Source: Lachnoclostridium sp. UBA2905
GTDB taxonomy: Bacteria; Bacillota; Clostridia; Lachnospirales; Lachnospiraceae
NCBI GenBank assembly: GCA_002349525.1
Contig: DEDL01000024.1
Location: 402-33,413 of the forward strand
DNA: 33,012 nucleotides
Direction of reading: 5' to 3'
The notes beneath the pieces are model-generated. The model did not search any database. It had not been told where the DNA came from and was given only the letters and a program-made list of their open reading frames with translations. Below, one piece after another: positions 1 through 7,924 of this stretch. The translations under genes and the position numbers were made by a program. Position 1 is the stretch's first letter, and the number at the start of each line of letters is the position of its first letter.

Positions 1-1590
1 GGTCATGCTGACTTTGGTGGTGAGGTTGAACGTGTTCTTAAGATGGTAAATGGTGTTGTTCTTGTTGTTGACGCATACGAAGGTACCATGCCTCAGACAA
101 AGTTTGTTCTGAAGAAGGCTCTTGAGCTTTCCCTTCCTGTAATTGTATGTGTAAATAAAATAGACCGTCCGGATGCAAGACCTGAAGAAGTTGTTGATGA
201 AGTTCTTGAGTTATTTATAGATCTGGATGCTGACGAGAAACAGCTTGACTGTCCATTTATCTTTGCTTCTGCAAAGGACGGTTATGCATCACGTTCTCTT
301 GACGAAAAATCAGACAATATGATTCCATTATTTGAAGAAATAATCGACTATATTCCTGCTCCAACAGGTGACCCTGATGCAGGTACACAGGTACTTATAA
401 GTACAATTGATTATAATGATTATGTTGGACGTATTGGTGTTGGTAAGGTTGATAACGGTTCAGTTAGAGTTAATCAGGATGTTGTTATTGTTAATGCCCA
501 TGACGAGTCAAAGAGTGAGCATGTCAAAATAAATAAGCTTTATGAATTCGATGGTCTTAAGAGGGTTGAAGTTGAGGAAGCAGGAATTGGTTCTATTGTA
601 GCAATATCAGGAATCTCCACTCTTCATATCGGAGACACTATCTGCTCTCCTGAAAATCCTGTTGCAATTCCTTTCCAAAAAATATCTGAGCCTACTATTT
701 CAATGGACTTTATTGTTAATGACAGTCCATTTGCCGGCCAGGAAGGTAAATTCGTAACTTCAAGACATCTTCGCGACAGACTTTTCAGAATGCTTAATAC
801 TGACGTAAGTCTTCGTGTTGAAGAAACTGATTCAACAGAGTGCTTTAAGGTTTCAGGACGTGGTGAACTTCATTTATCCGTTCTTATTGAAAATATGCGA
901 CGTGAGGGTTATGAATTCGCAGTAAGTAAGGCAGAGGTTCTTTACAAAACAGACGAAAAGGGTCATAAGCTTGAGCCAATTGAAAGAGCTTATATTGATG
1001 TTCCTGATGAATTCCAGGGTTCAGTTATTGAAAAGTTAAGCAACCGTAAGGGTGAGCTTCAGGGCATGAGTCCATTAGGAGCCGGTTATACACGTCTTGA
1101 GTTTCTTATCCCATCAAGAGGTCTTATTGGCTACCGTGGAGAATTCATGACAGATACAAAGGGTAACGGTGTTATCAATACTATATTTGAAGATTACGCA
1201 CCATACAAGGGAGATATTGACTATCGTAAGTTTGGTTCTCTTATAGCCTTTGAAACAGGTGAGGCAGTAACATACGGACTCTTTAATGCCCAGGAACGTG
1301 GTACACTCTTCATTGGACCTGGTGAAAAGGTTTACAATGGTATGATAGTCGGTCAGAATGCCAAAACAGATGATATAGAAGTTAACGTATGTAAGAAAAA
1401 GCAGCTTACAAATACCCGTGCTTCAGGATCAGATGATGCTCTCCGCCTCTCACCTCCAACTGTACTCAGTCTTGAGCAGGCACTGGAATACATTGATACA
1501 GACGAGTTGTTAGAGGTAACACCTAAGAACCTTAGAATCAGAAAGAAAATTCTTGATTCAACTCTTCGTTACCGTTCAAAGAAAAACTAG
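1..1590 (+). CDS. typA: Ribosome-associated GTPase TypA/BipA, 5' end outside window
   Basis: This is a translation-factor GTPase of the EF-G/LepA group that binds the ribosome and is linked to stress growth and ribosome assembly. The reading frame is open from base 1, so the start and the P-loop lie upstream. The window begins inside the G3 region (GHADFGGEVERV), followed by G4 (NKIDRPD, about codons 52-58) and a G5-like SAK (IFASAKDG). After the GTPase come a beta-barrel domain II, EF-G III/V-like domains with the TypA hallmark IPSRGLIGYR, and the family C-terminus ending RYRSKKN. About 530 residues are visible; the family is usually about 600-615, so roughly 75-80 residues are missing. It is the only plus-strand gene at this end and is convergent with the polysaccharide locus. 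The family call is very secure. Confidence 0.97.
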   Translation, partial: GHADFGGEVERVLKMVNGVVLVVDAYEGTMPQTKFVLKKALELSLPVIVCVNKIDRPDARPEEVVDEVLELFIDLDADEKQLDCPFIFASAKDGYASRSLDEKSDNMIPLFEEIIDYIPAPTGDPDAGTQVLISTIDYNDYVGRIGVGKVDNGSVRVNQDVVIVNAHDESKSEHVKINKLYEFDGLKRVEVEEAGIGSIVAISGISTLHIGDTICSPENPVAIPFQKISEPTISMDFIVNDSPFAGQEGKFVTSRHLRDRLFRMLNTDVSLRVEETDSTECFKVSGRGELHLSVLIENMRREGYEFAVSKAEVLYKTDEKGHKLEPIERAYIDVPDEFQGSVIEKLSNRKGELQGMSPLGAGYTRLEFLIPSRGLIGYRGEFMTDTKGNGVINTIFEDYAPYKGDIDYRKFGSLIAFETGEAVTYGLFNAQERGTLFIGPGEKVYNGMIVGQNAKTDDIEVNVCKKKQLTNTRASGSDDALRLSPPTVLSLEQALEYIDTDELLEVTPKNLRIRKKILDSTLRYRSKKN

Positions 1591-1634
1591 TGTGGTTTTA
1601 AATCCACTTTCATGTCAAACGCACCTGAGATAAA
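1591..1634 (+). other. Copy A of a dispersed intergenic element
   Basis: Directly after the typA stop there is a small GTGG/CCAC hairpin (1592-1595 with 1604-1607, loop starting TTTT), then GTCAAACGC (1614-1622) and TGAGATAAA (1626-1634). The same ordered landmarks (GTTTT, GTCRAACGC, TGAGATAAA) occur at 26849-26895. This similarity is seen directly; the function is unknown. It may be an RNA motif at the end of the typA transcript or a degenerate mobile repeat. Confidence 0.35.
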
Positions 1635-1692
1635 AAAAACCGACCCCCAAAAGTCAGACATAAAAGTCTTACAATTGGGAGGTCGGTTTTTT
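1632..1692. terminator. Bidirectional intrinsic terminator between typA and the polysaccharide locus
   Basis: An A-run (1632-1639) precedes CCGACC plus CCCAA (1640-1650); these pair with TTGGG, a bulged A, and GGTCGG (1675-1686), followed by six T (1687-1692). The A-run on one side and T-run on the other make it usable from both strands, as expected between convergent transcripts. The loop carries AAAGTCTTACA, which resembles the 25-bp repeat starting at 1745. Confidence 0.9.
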
Positions 1693-1719
1693 AATGGTAA
1701 AGTTCATTGAATAAATTAT

Positions 1720-1844
1720 CTGAATTATAAGGGCAATCAATGTTTTACATTACAACTGCAATTATATTCTTACATTACAGGTGCAATTAAAGTCTTACAT
1801 TACAAGTACAATTAAATTCTTACATTATAACCGCAATAACAGTC
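1720..1844 (-). repeat. 25-bp tandem array reiterating the 3' end of the sugar transferase gene
   Basis: Four clear head-to-tail copies start at 1745, 1770, 1795 and 1820, each beginning TTACATTA on plus, with a degenerate copy at 1720. The copy at 1820-1844 is the last codons and stop of the sugar transferase. Read on minus, every clear copy ends with an ATT-GC/GT...GTAATGTAA-like segment, equivalent to I-A/V-x-V/I-M-stop. A further degenerate copy (1845-1869) can be traced into the coding region, where it encodes L-A-T-M-I-K. The period of 25 is not a multiple of three, so read-through would shift frame from copy to copy. Confidence 0.88.
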
Positions 1845-2503
1845 TTAATCATAGTTGCAAGATCATTTAACAAGCTGAATTTTCTGATGCTCTTAAGATT
1901 ATACTTCATCTTTTCCGGAAGTATATCTTGTATATATACCTGGTCTGCATCTTCTGCGGATGCTAAAAGCTCATCCTCTTCCTTATACATTATACTCGCC
2001 TCTGAAGTGATTCCAGCAGGAAGAAGAAGTGTTGCCATCATAGCAGGTGTGTAGGCATCCACGTATTTTCTGACCTCAGGCCTTGTTCCTACAAATGTCA
2101 TTTCACCCTTTAATACGTTAACAAGCTGTGGTATCTCATCTATACGGTACTTTCTCATGAACTGTCCAACTTTTGTTATTCTCATATCTGAAGCTACTGT
2201 AACGCTGGTACCAAGCTTTGGTGCATCATTTACCATGCTTCTGAACTTATAGATGGTAAAGTCCTTATTGCCTGCTGTAACACGTGTCTGCTTAAATATT
2301 ACAGGTCCTTTGGAATCAAGCTTTATAAGTACTGCCATAACAAGAATTACAGGCATAAGAAATACAAGTAAAAGAACTGACATCCAGATGTCAAACATAC
2401 GCTTAATTATAAGTGCGCTTTCCTTTTTTGCCAGGCTTTTGTAATACTTTTTAACAGTATCATTCTTCATCTCATCCGGCAGATCCTTCCAGTCTGGTAA
2501 CAT
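1820..2503 (-). CDS. Polyprenyl-phosphate phosphoglycosyl transferase (bacterial sugar transferase, PglC/WcaJ C-terminal type)
   Basis: The protein is predicted to move a sugar phosphate from a UDP-sugar to undecaprenyl phosphate, the first membrane step of a surface polymer. It has 227 residues, the short monotopic PglC-like form without the extra WcaJ membrane helices. A hydrophobic re-entrant segment (about 40-62) ends in KLDSKGPVIFKQTR, followed by family motifs YKFRSM, RKYRIDEIPQLVNVLKGEM and FVGTRPE. The start ATG has GGAGG 7 bases upstream. It is the last gene before the terminator and follows the aminotransferase, after a 4,6-dehydratase, matching the PglF-PglE-PglC order. Hence the likely donor is a UDP-4-amino-4,6-dideoxy-HexNAc (inference). 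Its last codons belong to the 25-bp tandem array. Confidence 0.93.
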   Translation of the reverse strand: MLPDWKDLPDEMKNDTVKKYYKSLAKKESALIIKRMFDIWMSVLLLVFLMPVILVMAVLIKLDSKGPVIFKQTRVTAGNKDFTIYKFRSMVNDAPKLGTSVTVASDMRITKVGQFMRKYRIDEIPQLVNVLKGEMTFVGTRPEVRKYVDAYTPAMMATLLLPAGITSEASIMYKEEDELLASAEDADQVYIQDILPEKMKYNLKSIRKFSLLNDLATMIKTVIAVIM

Positions 2504-2556
2504 GACAATTCCTCCATTCCTTTACGCTTCAAATGTGTTGGTATATTTCGATAACT

Positions 2557-2637
2557 TCAATAACATTGATACATTTTAATATAATTAGTGCTTTTATATA
2601 ATGTTATTGATGTTTCTCAATGTTATTGATACTTCTC
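2557..2637 (-). repeat. 19-bp direct repeat over the aminotransferase stop codon, with an inverted partner
   Basis: On plus, 2619-2637 and 2600-2618 are adjacent copies of a 19-bp unit beginning AATGTTATTGAT; the first contains the aminotransferase stop (2623-2625). On minus the copies read as E-K-Y-Q-stop and E-K-H-Q-stop. An 11-bp inverted match, TCAATAACATT, lies at 2557-2567, so either copy could form a hairpin with it in the intergenic RNA ahead of the sugar transferase gene. Confidence 0.75.
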
Positions 2638-3846
2638 TACGTCTTCTAACTCATCAAGTGTCTGGTTAAAACATCTGATAATATATTCTGCCTGCTCATC
2701 AGTTAAGCATGTATGCAGGGGCAGTGTAACTTCATTTTCAAACATATGGTATGCATTAGGATAATCATTTATATCAAATCCTCTTTTTGCATAGGCACTT
2801 AAGAGTGGCAGAGGCTTATAATGCACATTAAGTGGTACACCTTTTTCAGCCATTCTTGTAATAAATGCATTGGCATATTCCCTGTCCTTACCCTTAAGTC
2901 TTACCAGAAACAGGTGCATGCTTGACTTTCTTTCCTTGGTAATATGTGTAAATAATTCTGCCTTTTCGGTATTAAGGCCCTTATAATACATATTAACAAG
3001 TTCATTTCTTCTGGCCAGAAGTACATCATATCTTTCAAGCTGGGCAAGCCCTATTGAGGCCATAATGTCTGTCATATTACATTTGTAATATGGTTCAACT
3101 ATATCATATTCCCAGGCTCCCGCCTTTGTCTTTGCAAGGGCATCCTTGGACTGTCCGTGAAGGGATAAGAGCTGGAACTGCTTATAGAGGTCGTCATTAT
3201 CAATTCCTTCATGACTTTTCCAGGTAAGAGCACCGCCTTCTCCCGTTGTAAGATTCTTAACAGCATGGAAGGAAAATGAAGTAAAATCTGCAACACTTCC
3301 ACTTTTTCTTCCCTTATATTCGGCACCAAAGCCATGGGCTGAATCAGCTATTACCACAATTCTTCCAAAGCTCTTCTGAAGTGGATTTTCAGGCCTAAAT
3401 ATACTTCTCTTACTGTCAATAATCTCAAATATTCTGTCATAATCACACATCATACCTGCAATATCCACTGGAATTATTGCCTTAGTACGCTCTGTGATTG
3501 CATCAGCAATGCTGTCATAATCCATTTCAAATGAATCCTTGCCAGTATCAACTAAAACAGGAGTAGCACCCACATGACATATAACACTACAGGAAGCCGT
3601 ATAGGTATAAGCTGTTGTTATAACCTCGTCTCCCTCTCCTATTCCAAGCACTCTGAGAGCAAGCTCCATACAGGCAGTTGCAGAATTAAGACACACAGCC
3701 CTGTCTGCATGACAGTATTCTTCTATTTTTTTCTCAAACTTTTTAGTCTTTGGTCCGGTTGTTATCCATCCGCTTTTAAGTGTGTCTACAACCTCTGCAA
3801 TTTCCTTTTCTGTAATATCCGGTGGTGAAAAATTAATCTTTTCCAT
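2623..3846 (-). CDS. DegT/DnrJ/EryC1 (PglE-type) PLP-dependent sugar aminotransferase
   Basis: The protein is predicted to aminate a 4-keto-6-deoxy nucleotide sugar using PLP, giving a 4-amino sugar. It has 407 residues, close to the usual 370-410. Fold-type-I features are visible: the cofactor region LNSATACMELAL (53-64), D168 in IADSAHGFGA for the pyridine nitrogen, and the Schiff-base lysine K197 in FHAVKNLTTGEGG. GSGWITTGPKTKKFE-like residues near the N-terminus (25-38) are typical of PglE/PseC/ArnB relatives. The ATG start has GGGAGTGA upstream. It sits between the dehydratase and the sugar transferase. No acetyltransferase of the PglD type is in the window, so the amino group may stay free (inference). 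The stop codon lies in a 19-bp direct repeat. Confidence 0.94.
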   Translation of the reverse strand: MEKINFSPPDITEKEIAEVVDTLKSGWITTGPKTKKFEKKIEEYCHADRAVCLNSATACMELALRVLGIGEGDEVITTAYTYTASCSVICHVGATPVLVDTGKDSFEMDYDSIADAITERTKAIIPVDIAGMMCDYDRIFEIIDSKRSIFRPENPLQKSFGRIVVIADSAHGFGAEYKGRKSGSVADFTSFSFHAVKNLTTGEGGALTWKSHEGIDNDDLYKQFQLLSLHGQSKDALAKTKAGAWEYDIVEPYYKCNMTDIMASIGLAQLERYDVLLARRNELVNMYYKGLNTEKAELFTHITKERKSSMHLFLVRLKGKDREYANAFITRMAEKGVPLNVHYKPLPLLSAYAKRGFDINDYPNAYHMFENEVTLPLHTCLTDEQAEYIIRCFNQTLDELEDVEKYQ

Positions 3847-3902
3847 AAACTCACTCCCTTAATTCCTGTATAGAATTCTTCCAAAAAGACTAGTACATCC
3901 TG

Positions 3903-4086
3903 TTACTATGCCATACTGTCACCATGCAATTTGTGTCATTATGCCACTATGCAATTTGTGTCACTGTGCAATTTGTGTCATTATGCCACTGTACAATTCT
4001 GTCACTGTGCAATTCTGTCACTATGCAATTCTGTCACTATGCAATTCTGTCACTGTGCAATTCTGTCACTGTGCCATCCTGTCAAT
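3903..4086 (-). repeat. 16/17-bp tandem array reiterating the 3' end of the 4,6-dehydratase gene
   Basis: Exact period-16 positions run from the gene stop outward: units begin at 4066, 4050, 4034, 4018, 4002 and 3986. Beyond that, 17-bp units alternate with an 8-bp half unit (TCATTATG at 3978 and 3936), giving a 25-bp higher-order repeat, and a last 16-bp unit starts at 3903. On minus the copies read GAC-AGA-ATT-GCA-CAG-TGA, which is D-R-I-A-Q-stop, against the gene's own D-R-M-A-Q-stop. Some copies change CAC to CAT or lose the stop (3986, 3944). On plus the array has no stop codons in any frame, which creates spurious Cys-rich ORFs. Confidence 0.9.
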
Positions 4087-6033
4087 TCCAACAAGCTTCT
4101 TATGTGTAGCAATTTCCCTGTCTTCAATATGCTTGAATTCCTTGGACAGAATATCACTGTCTCTCTTCTTATCAACAGGCTTTTCATGATATGTTGGGAC
4201 TATTTTCTCAACCATCTGCTTAATCTTGTCACTTTCACTATAGGCCTCTTCATAAAGATTTTCAAGCTCTTTGAAGAACTGTTTTTCGTCAAATTCAAGC
4301 GGTCTTCCAATATGAATAAGTGAATTTTCTGTCTTCTTAAGACCTTCCTCGCTCATAAGCATCTCTTCGTAAAGCTTTTCACCAGGTCTTAAGCCTGTAA
4401 TCTTAATCTCAATATCTTCTCCCGGCTTATAGCCTGACAGACGAATAAGATTTTTTGCAAGATCCATAATCTTAACAGGCTGTCCCATATCAAGGACAAA
4501 TATTTCTCCGCCCTTTGCATATGCTCCGGCCTGAAGCACAAGTGATACTGCCTCCTCGATTGTCATAAAATATCTGATAATATCAGGATGTGTTACAGTA
4601 ACAGGTCCGCCGGCTTCAATCTGCTTCTTAAATAATGGAATAACACTTCCGTTACTTCCAAGTACATTTCCAAATCTTACTGCTACAAAATCAGTATTTG
4701 ATTTTTTATTAAATGACTGGATTATCATCTCACACATACGCTTGGTAGCACCCATGATGTTAGTTGGGTTAACTGCTTTGTCAGTTGATATAAGAACAAA
4801 TTTTTCTGTACCGTATTTGTCTGCTGCAAGGGCAGTTTTGTATGTGCCGAACACGTTATTTTTAATAGCCTCATTTGGACTGTCCTCCATAAGAGGAACA
4901 TGCTTATGGGCTGCTGCATGATATACAATATCAGGTCTGTATTTGGCAAATATTGAGTCCATTCTTTCTGTATTTCTTACTGATGCAATCAATACAACCA
5001 GATCAAGTTCAGGATAATCATGCCTTATTTCCTGTTGTATGTCATAGGCATTATTTTCATATATATCAACAATAATAAGCTGTTTAGGTGAATTAGCTGC
5101 CACCTGTCTTACAAGCTCGCTTCCAATCGAACCGCCGCCACCGGTTATAAGAACTACCTTATTGAGAACATAGTTCATAATTGAATCTATATCAACCTTA
5201 ACCGGATCTCTGCCAAGGAGGTCCTCAATCTGTACATTACGAAGCTTGTCAAGAGTAGCCTCTCCATTAACAAGCTGGTACATGCCAGGCAAAATCTTAA
5301 GGTCACTTTCTGTATGCTTACATATATCAACTATTTCACTTATAGTCTTTTTAGGTACAGAAGGCATGGCAATAATGATTTCATTTATATCATATTTCTT
5401 AACACAGTCAAGAATACATTCCCTTCCGCCAACAACCTTAACTCCGTGTACATATGTGTTATGCTTCGATTTATCATCATCAATTATACACTTTATTCTG
5501 GCATCTAACATGTTACTCATAATGAGCTCATTCATTACCATATTTCCTGCTTCGCCAGCACCAATTATCATGGTACTTCTGGTAGAATCTCCATGACTGT
5601 ACAGGCTGAATACGTGTCTTGTCATTCTGTAAGAAAATCTTATAACTGTTACAAACACGATAAGCATCATTGTATATACAAATATATAACTCTTAGTGAA
5701 ATAACGGTAACATACAAATAATGATGTTATATGCACAAAAGATGAGATAAGACAGGACAAAATGATGTTTACCATCTCTCTGACACTGGCATATCTCCAG
5801 AGACTGTTATAAAGTCTGAATATAAAGAATATAATAATAGTAACAAGTGTATTAAATACACAAAGCTTATTAACCGCTTCAAGACACTGATATTCTATAG
5901 ATGACCATCTAAGCTCGAACCTTACAAGAAGGGCCAGGTATGAGCTCAAATTAATGGCAATAATATCTAATAAAACAAGCATTGCACGAAAGAATACTGA
6001 AAATCTTCCGTCACGTATCCATTTACTAAGCAA
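4066..6033 (-). CDS. Membrane nucleotide-sugar 4,6-dehydratase (PglF/CapD/WbpM family)
   Basis: The protein is predicted to convert UDP-GlcNAc (or a related UDP-HexNAc) to the 4-keto-6-deoxy sugar, the substrate of the next gene's aminotransferase. It has about 655 residues, the full-length form: about four N-terminal membrane helices, a first Rossmann-like region (IIGAGEAGNMVMNEL), then the SDR catalytic domain with ITGGGGSIGSEL, NNVFGT, STDKAVNPTNIMGATKR (Thr-Asp-Lys and Met-x3-Lys) and LRPGEKLYEE. I prefer the TTG at 6033, because GGAGG at 6043-6047 is 9 bases upstream; the ATG at 6057 has no ribosome site and contains that GGAGG in its codons. It precedes the aminotransferase and sugar transferase as one unit. 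The C-terminal codons are the template of the 16-bp array. Confidence 0.94.
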   Translation of the reverse strand: MLSKWIRDGRFSVFFRAMLVLLDIIAINLSSYLALLVRFELRWSSIEYQCLEAVNKLCVFNTLVTIIIFFIFRLYNSLWRYASVREMVNIILSCLISSFVHITSLFVCYRYFTKSYIFVYTMMLIVFVTVIRFSYRMTRHVFSLYSHGDSTRSTMIIGAGEAGNMVMNELIMSNMLDARIKCIIDDDKSKHNTYVHGVKVVGGRECILDCVKKYDINEIIIAMPSVPKKTISEIVDICKHTESDLKILPGMYQLVNGEATLDKLRNVQIEDLLGRDPVKVDIDSIMNYVLNKVVLITGGGGSIGSELVRQVAANSPKQLIIVDIYENNAYDIQQEIRHDYPELDLVVLIASVRNTERMDSIFAKYRPDIVYHAAAHKHVPLMEDSPNEAIKNNVFGTYKTALAADKYGTEKFVLISTDKAVNPTNIMGATKRMCEMIIQSFNKKSNTDFVAVRFGNVLGSNGSVIPLFKKQIEAGGPVTVTHPDIIRYFMTIEEAVSLVLQAGAYAKGGEIFVLDMGQPVKIMDLAKNLIRLSGYKPGEDIEIKITGLRPGEKLYEEMLMSEEGLKKTENSLIHIGRPLEFDEKQFFKELENLYEEAYSESDKIKQMVEKIVPTYHEKPVDKKRDSDILSKEFKHIEDREIATHKKLVGIDRMAQ

Positions 6034-6101
6034 AATACAAAACCTCCAAAAAAACATTAATCCACACTCTGCATTTCAAAGCTAAAGCTCTTACATACCT
6101 A

Positions 6102-6129
6102 CTTATACAGAATATGCCACTAATGTCAT
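6102..6129 (-). promoter_or_regulatory. Candidate promoter for the dehydratase-aminotransferase-sugar transferase unit
   Basis: On minus, ATGACA (6124-6129) and TATAAG (6102-6107) are separated by 16 bases; each differs from consensus at one position. It lies 70-95 bases ahead of the dehydratase start. An inverted repeat ATATGCCAC/GTGGCATAT (6112-6120, 6147-6155) has one arm inside the spacer, so it could be an operator. Both are pattern calls only. Confidence 0.4.
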
Positions 6130-6214
6130 ATTTCATGTAAACACTTGTGGCATATCCAAATAAACTTAAATAGATACACAATGCGGACAAATGATATCTA
6201 TTAATGTTTCTCTT

Positions 6215-7846
6215 CTAGTTATCTGATGAAGTACCCTTTGCTGATGATGTGGTCTTTGCAGCTGAAGTACTCTTTGCTGATGATGAGGTCTTTGCATCTG
6301 ATGATGAACTGTTCTTATCAGATGAGCTTCCATCCTCAGGCTTAGCAGTTGCCTCACCCTTTGAAGTTTCAGAAGAATCACTATTCTTTATCTTCTTACC
6401 GTCAAGTACTCTCTGAATCTGTTCCTTAATACTTGCAATACTTGTCTCATCAACATACATTACATACTGCTTATGCTTTGGAATTGAGTATGAATAGTTA
6501 CTTCCACCTTTACCTACAAGGTTAACTGACTCAATGTTCCAATCAGGCATCTGATCTATCTGGTACTTAACAAACTTTCTAAGCTGCTTTGACTTCATAT
6601 TAGTTTCAAATGTTCCCTCAATACTCTTCATAAGCTTATTGAAGTTAGAAAGAACAGCTGGTGAAGTAGCCTTCTTAAAGATAGCTGTTATCATATGCTG
6701 GTGGTTACGTCCACGCTGATGGTCACCATCTCCAAAATGATGTCTCTCACGACAGAAGGCAAGTGCCTGTTTACCATTAACCTTGTTATATCCTTCCTTG
6801 AAGCTTGGACCCCAGTCAGAAGTAAATGTCTTATCTGAGTATACTTCAACTCCGCCAAGAGCATCAACAATGTCTCTAAGTCCTGAGAAGTTTACACGAA
6901 CATAATAATCAACATCTATGTCATAAAGCATCTCAAGTGTTCCGATCGAACAGTCAACTCCGTATATACCTGCATGTGTAAGCTTATCCGGCATACCCTT
7001 TGACTGTGGAAGTGGAACATATGAATCTCTAGGTGAACTTACAAGAAGAATCTGTGCAGTTTTAGGATTAACAACAGCAAGTACGTTAACGTCGCTTCGG
7101 CTTGTCTTTGAAATCTCACCATAGGTATCTATACCACTACAGTATATAATAAATGGCTTCTCTACAGATTCCTTAAGCTTTTCTTCCTCAGCTGCTGTAT
7201 CTTCCTCTTCATTTTCCTCTGTATTAACTACAGTTTCAACCTGGTGATTACCAAGTACCTTGGTTGTTGTGTCAAAATCTGAATAAGACTCGCTTACAAG
7301 ATCTCTGTAAGCTTCATTAAATATAATAACTCCAACTTCTTTATTATAAAGACCGTCTACAAGTGACATAATATCCTGATATGATTTTGTAGTTACTGTC
7401 TTGTTAAGGTTGGTATTAATTGAGTTAATCATTGAATCAGTATATTCACGTCCAATTGTCTCAAGAATACCAAACTGGTAATCTCCGATGTCATCAATTG
7501 TCTGTGCAGAATCTGTAGCAAGAACAATTGCTGAAATCTCATCCACCTTAACACTTGCATCTGCCATGTTATTAAGTGTGTTATAGCCCTTCCATAAATA
7601 ACCGGAGCCAACACCCATAAATATATAGAACAACACTGCCAGTATTCGTCCTACAATATACATTCTCTTAGCCATCTGGCTGCAAAATGTATAGGCAAGT
7701 AAGAAAACAAGAACAAGTGAACCTATCAGAAGATATTTGTCAGGTATCATGTCAACATACCATACAAGTCCAATAAATCCAACGGTTACAATAAACTGAA
7801 TCGCTAAAAACACTAAACTAAGCTTTCTCTTCAATATCTGTTTCAT
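6215..7846 (-). CDS. LytR-CpsA-Psr (LCP) family wall-polymer ligase
   Basis: LCP proteins transfer undecaprenyl-pyrophosphate-linked polymers to peptidoglycan outside the membrane. The start is ATG 7846, with GGAGGT immediately upstream; an upstream in-frame codon at 7891 has no such site. The protein has 543 residues with three N-terminal hydrophobic segments (about 10-30, 38-56, 64-86), an extracellular region of about 150 residues with an acidic stretch (207-224), and an LCP domain (about 240-395). Conserved residues are visible: R250 and D252 in SRSDVN, R273 in SSPRD, and the RERH...DHQRGRNHQ stretch (366-383). The C-terminus is a Ser/Ala/Lys/Thr-rich tail with a 12-residue repeat, perhaps a wall-spanning or flexible tail. 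It ends the glycerophosphotransferase operon and precedes the initiating-sugar genes. Function in this locus is well supported by context. Confidence 0.94.
   Translation of the reverse strand: MKQILKRKLSLVFLAIQFIVTVGFIGLVWYVDMIPDKYLLIGSLVLVFLLAYTFCSQMAKRMYIVGRILAVLFYIFMGVGSGYLWKGYNTLNNMADASVKVDEISAIVLATDSAQTIDDIGDYQFGILETIGREYTDSMINSINTNLNKTVTTKSYQDIMSLVDGLYNKEVGVIIFNEAYRDLVSESYSDFDTTTKVLGNHQVETVVNTEENEEEDTAAEEEKLKESVEKPFIIYCSGIDTYGEISKTSRSDVNVLAVVNPKTAQILLVSSPRDSYVPLPQSKGMPDKLTHAGIYGVDCSIGTLEMLYDIDVDYYVRVNFSGLRDIVDALGGVEVYSDKTFTSDWGPSFKEGYNKVNGKQALAFCRERHHFGDGDHQRGRNHQHMITAIFKKATSPAVLSNFNKLMKSIEGTFETNMKSKQLRKFVKYQIDQMPDWNIESVNLVGKGGSNYSYSIPKHKQYVMYVDETSIASIKEQIQRVLDGKKIKNSDSSETSKGEATAKPEDGSSSDKNSSSSDAKTSSSAKSTSAAKTTSSAKGTSSDN
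6224..6295 (-). repeat. 36-bp direct repeat encoding the C-terminal tail of the LCP protein
   Basis: Two adjacent 36-bp copies (6260-6295 and 6224-6259) with few mismatches encode A-K-T-S-S-S-A-K-S-T-S-A and A-K-T-T-S-S-A-K-G-T-S-S, ending three codons before the stop. Here the period is a multiple of three and stays in frame, unlike the arrays outside coding regions. Confidence 0.75.
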
Positions 7847-7924
7847 AAGTACCTCCAATAATTTTGTAAAAGCATCTATTGCTTTGTACACATAATAATT
7901 ATTTTAAATAATATAATATTATTG

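Noticed and set aside
3903..4086. Possible CRISPR array
   Set aside because: The units are directly adjacent, 16-17 bp long, without unique spacers, and extend into a coding sequence.
3908..4323. Three overlapping plus-strand ORFs rich in Cys, Val and His with a 16-residue pattern
   Set aside because: They arise because the 16-bp array has no stop codon on plus in any frame; there is no ribosome site and they run antisense into the dehydratase gene.
6019..6057. ATG at 6057 as the dehydratase start
   Set aside because: No ribosome site lies upstream, and a GGAGG inside its first codons fits the TTG at 6033 much better.
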